From Desulfobacterales bacterium (GTDB taxonomy: Bacteria; Desulfobacterota; Desulfobacteria; Desulfobacterales; UBA11574): DNA of 14,562 nt. A model generated the notes under the pieces. That model was not told the DNA's origin and made no database searches. It was given only the letters and a program-made list of their open reading frames with translations. The stretch's first letter is position 1. Each line of letters begins with the position of its first letter. The translations under genes and the position numbers were made by a program. The stretch lies in the NCBI GenBank assembly GCA_030145595.1, contig JAQYVG010000058.1, positions 1-14,562 of the forward strand, written 5' to 3'. Below, piece by piece: positions 14,538 to 14,562 of the stretch.

Positions 14538-14562
14538 TATCCTCGAAATACTAAATGTATGC

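Noticed and set aside
1..14562. CRISPR arrays, tRNA, rRNA, prophage or transposase genes
   Set aside because: No regularly spaced direct repeats, cloverleaf-like sequence, rRNA segments or transposase motifs were seen.

Overview
The window looks like chromosomal DNA from an anaerobic, sulfate-reducer-like Desulfobacterota (Desulfobacterales-type) bacterium. This rests on a single-chain pyruvate:ferredoxin-oxidoreductase-type enzyme, a selenophosphate synthetase that itself appears to be a selenoprotein, a PAS/PAS hybrid histidine kinase, an HD-GYP protein and two inverted-repeat-bounded non-coding elements of a kind I associate, from memory only, with that group. No rRNA, tRNA, CRISPR array or phage module is visible, and no taxonomic search was possible.

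Layout. Positions 58-2274 (+) encode a large anchored protein: a DUF4388-like region, one membrane helix, helical repeats and a C-terminal DUF1566 domain. A 279-bp element with 21-bp imperfect terminal inverted repeats (2277-2555) fills the gap to a tight two-gene unit (+): a zinc-finger/J-domain protein (2567-3304) and a small HExxH zincin-like protein (3311-3790). Convergent to these is selD (3809-4870, -). Its N-terminus lies beyond an in-frame TGA (4808-4810) that aligns with the catalytic Cys/Sec. A 168-bp element with 19-bp inverted repeats (4944-5111) sits just upstream of selD and may supply a -35 box. A metallo-beta-lactamase-fold hydrolase (5272-6021, -) follows.

The middle holds a hybrid sensor kinase without an input domain (6120-8078, -), a 57-aa one-helix membrane protein absent from simple long-ORF listings (8227-8400, -), a ThiS-like/Mut7-C protein without its usual C-terminal zinc ribbon (8510-9061, +) and an HD-GYP protein (9170-10075, -). 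A 443-bp gap with a strong terminator separates these from the fused 2-oxoacid:acceptor oxidoreductase (10519-14394, -), whose 5' region carries nested hairpins.

Most genes look like independent units rather than one pathway. The exceptions are the J-domain/zincin pair, which reads as an operon. The strongest individual results are the Sec-containing SelD with its corrected start, and the two repeat elements placed exactly at gene boundaries where they probably affect expression of the neighbours. I did not find convincing evidence of a wholly new multi-gene system; the least understood genes are the DUF4388/DUF1566 protein and the J-domain/zincin pair.
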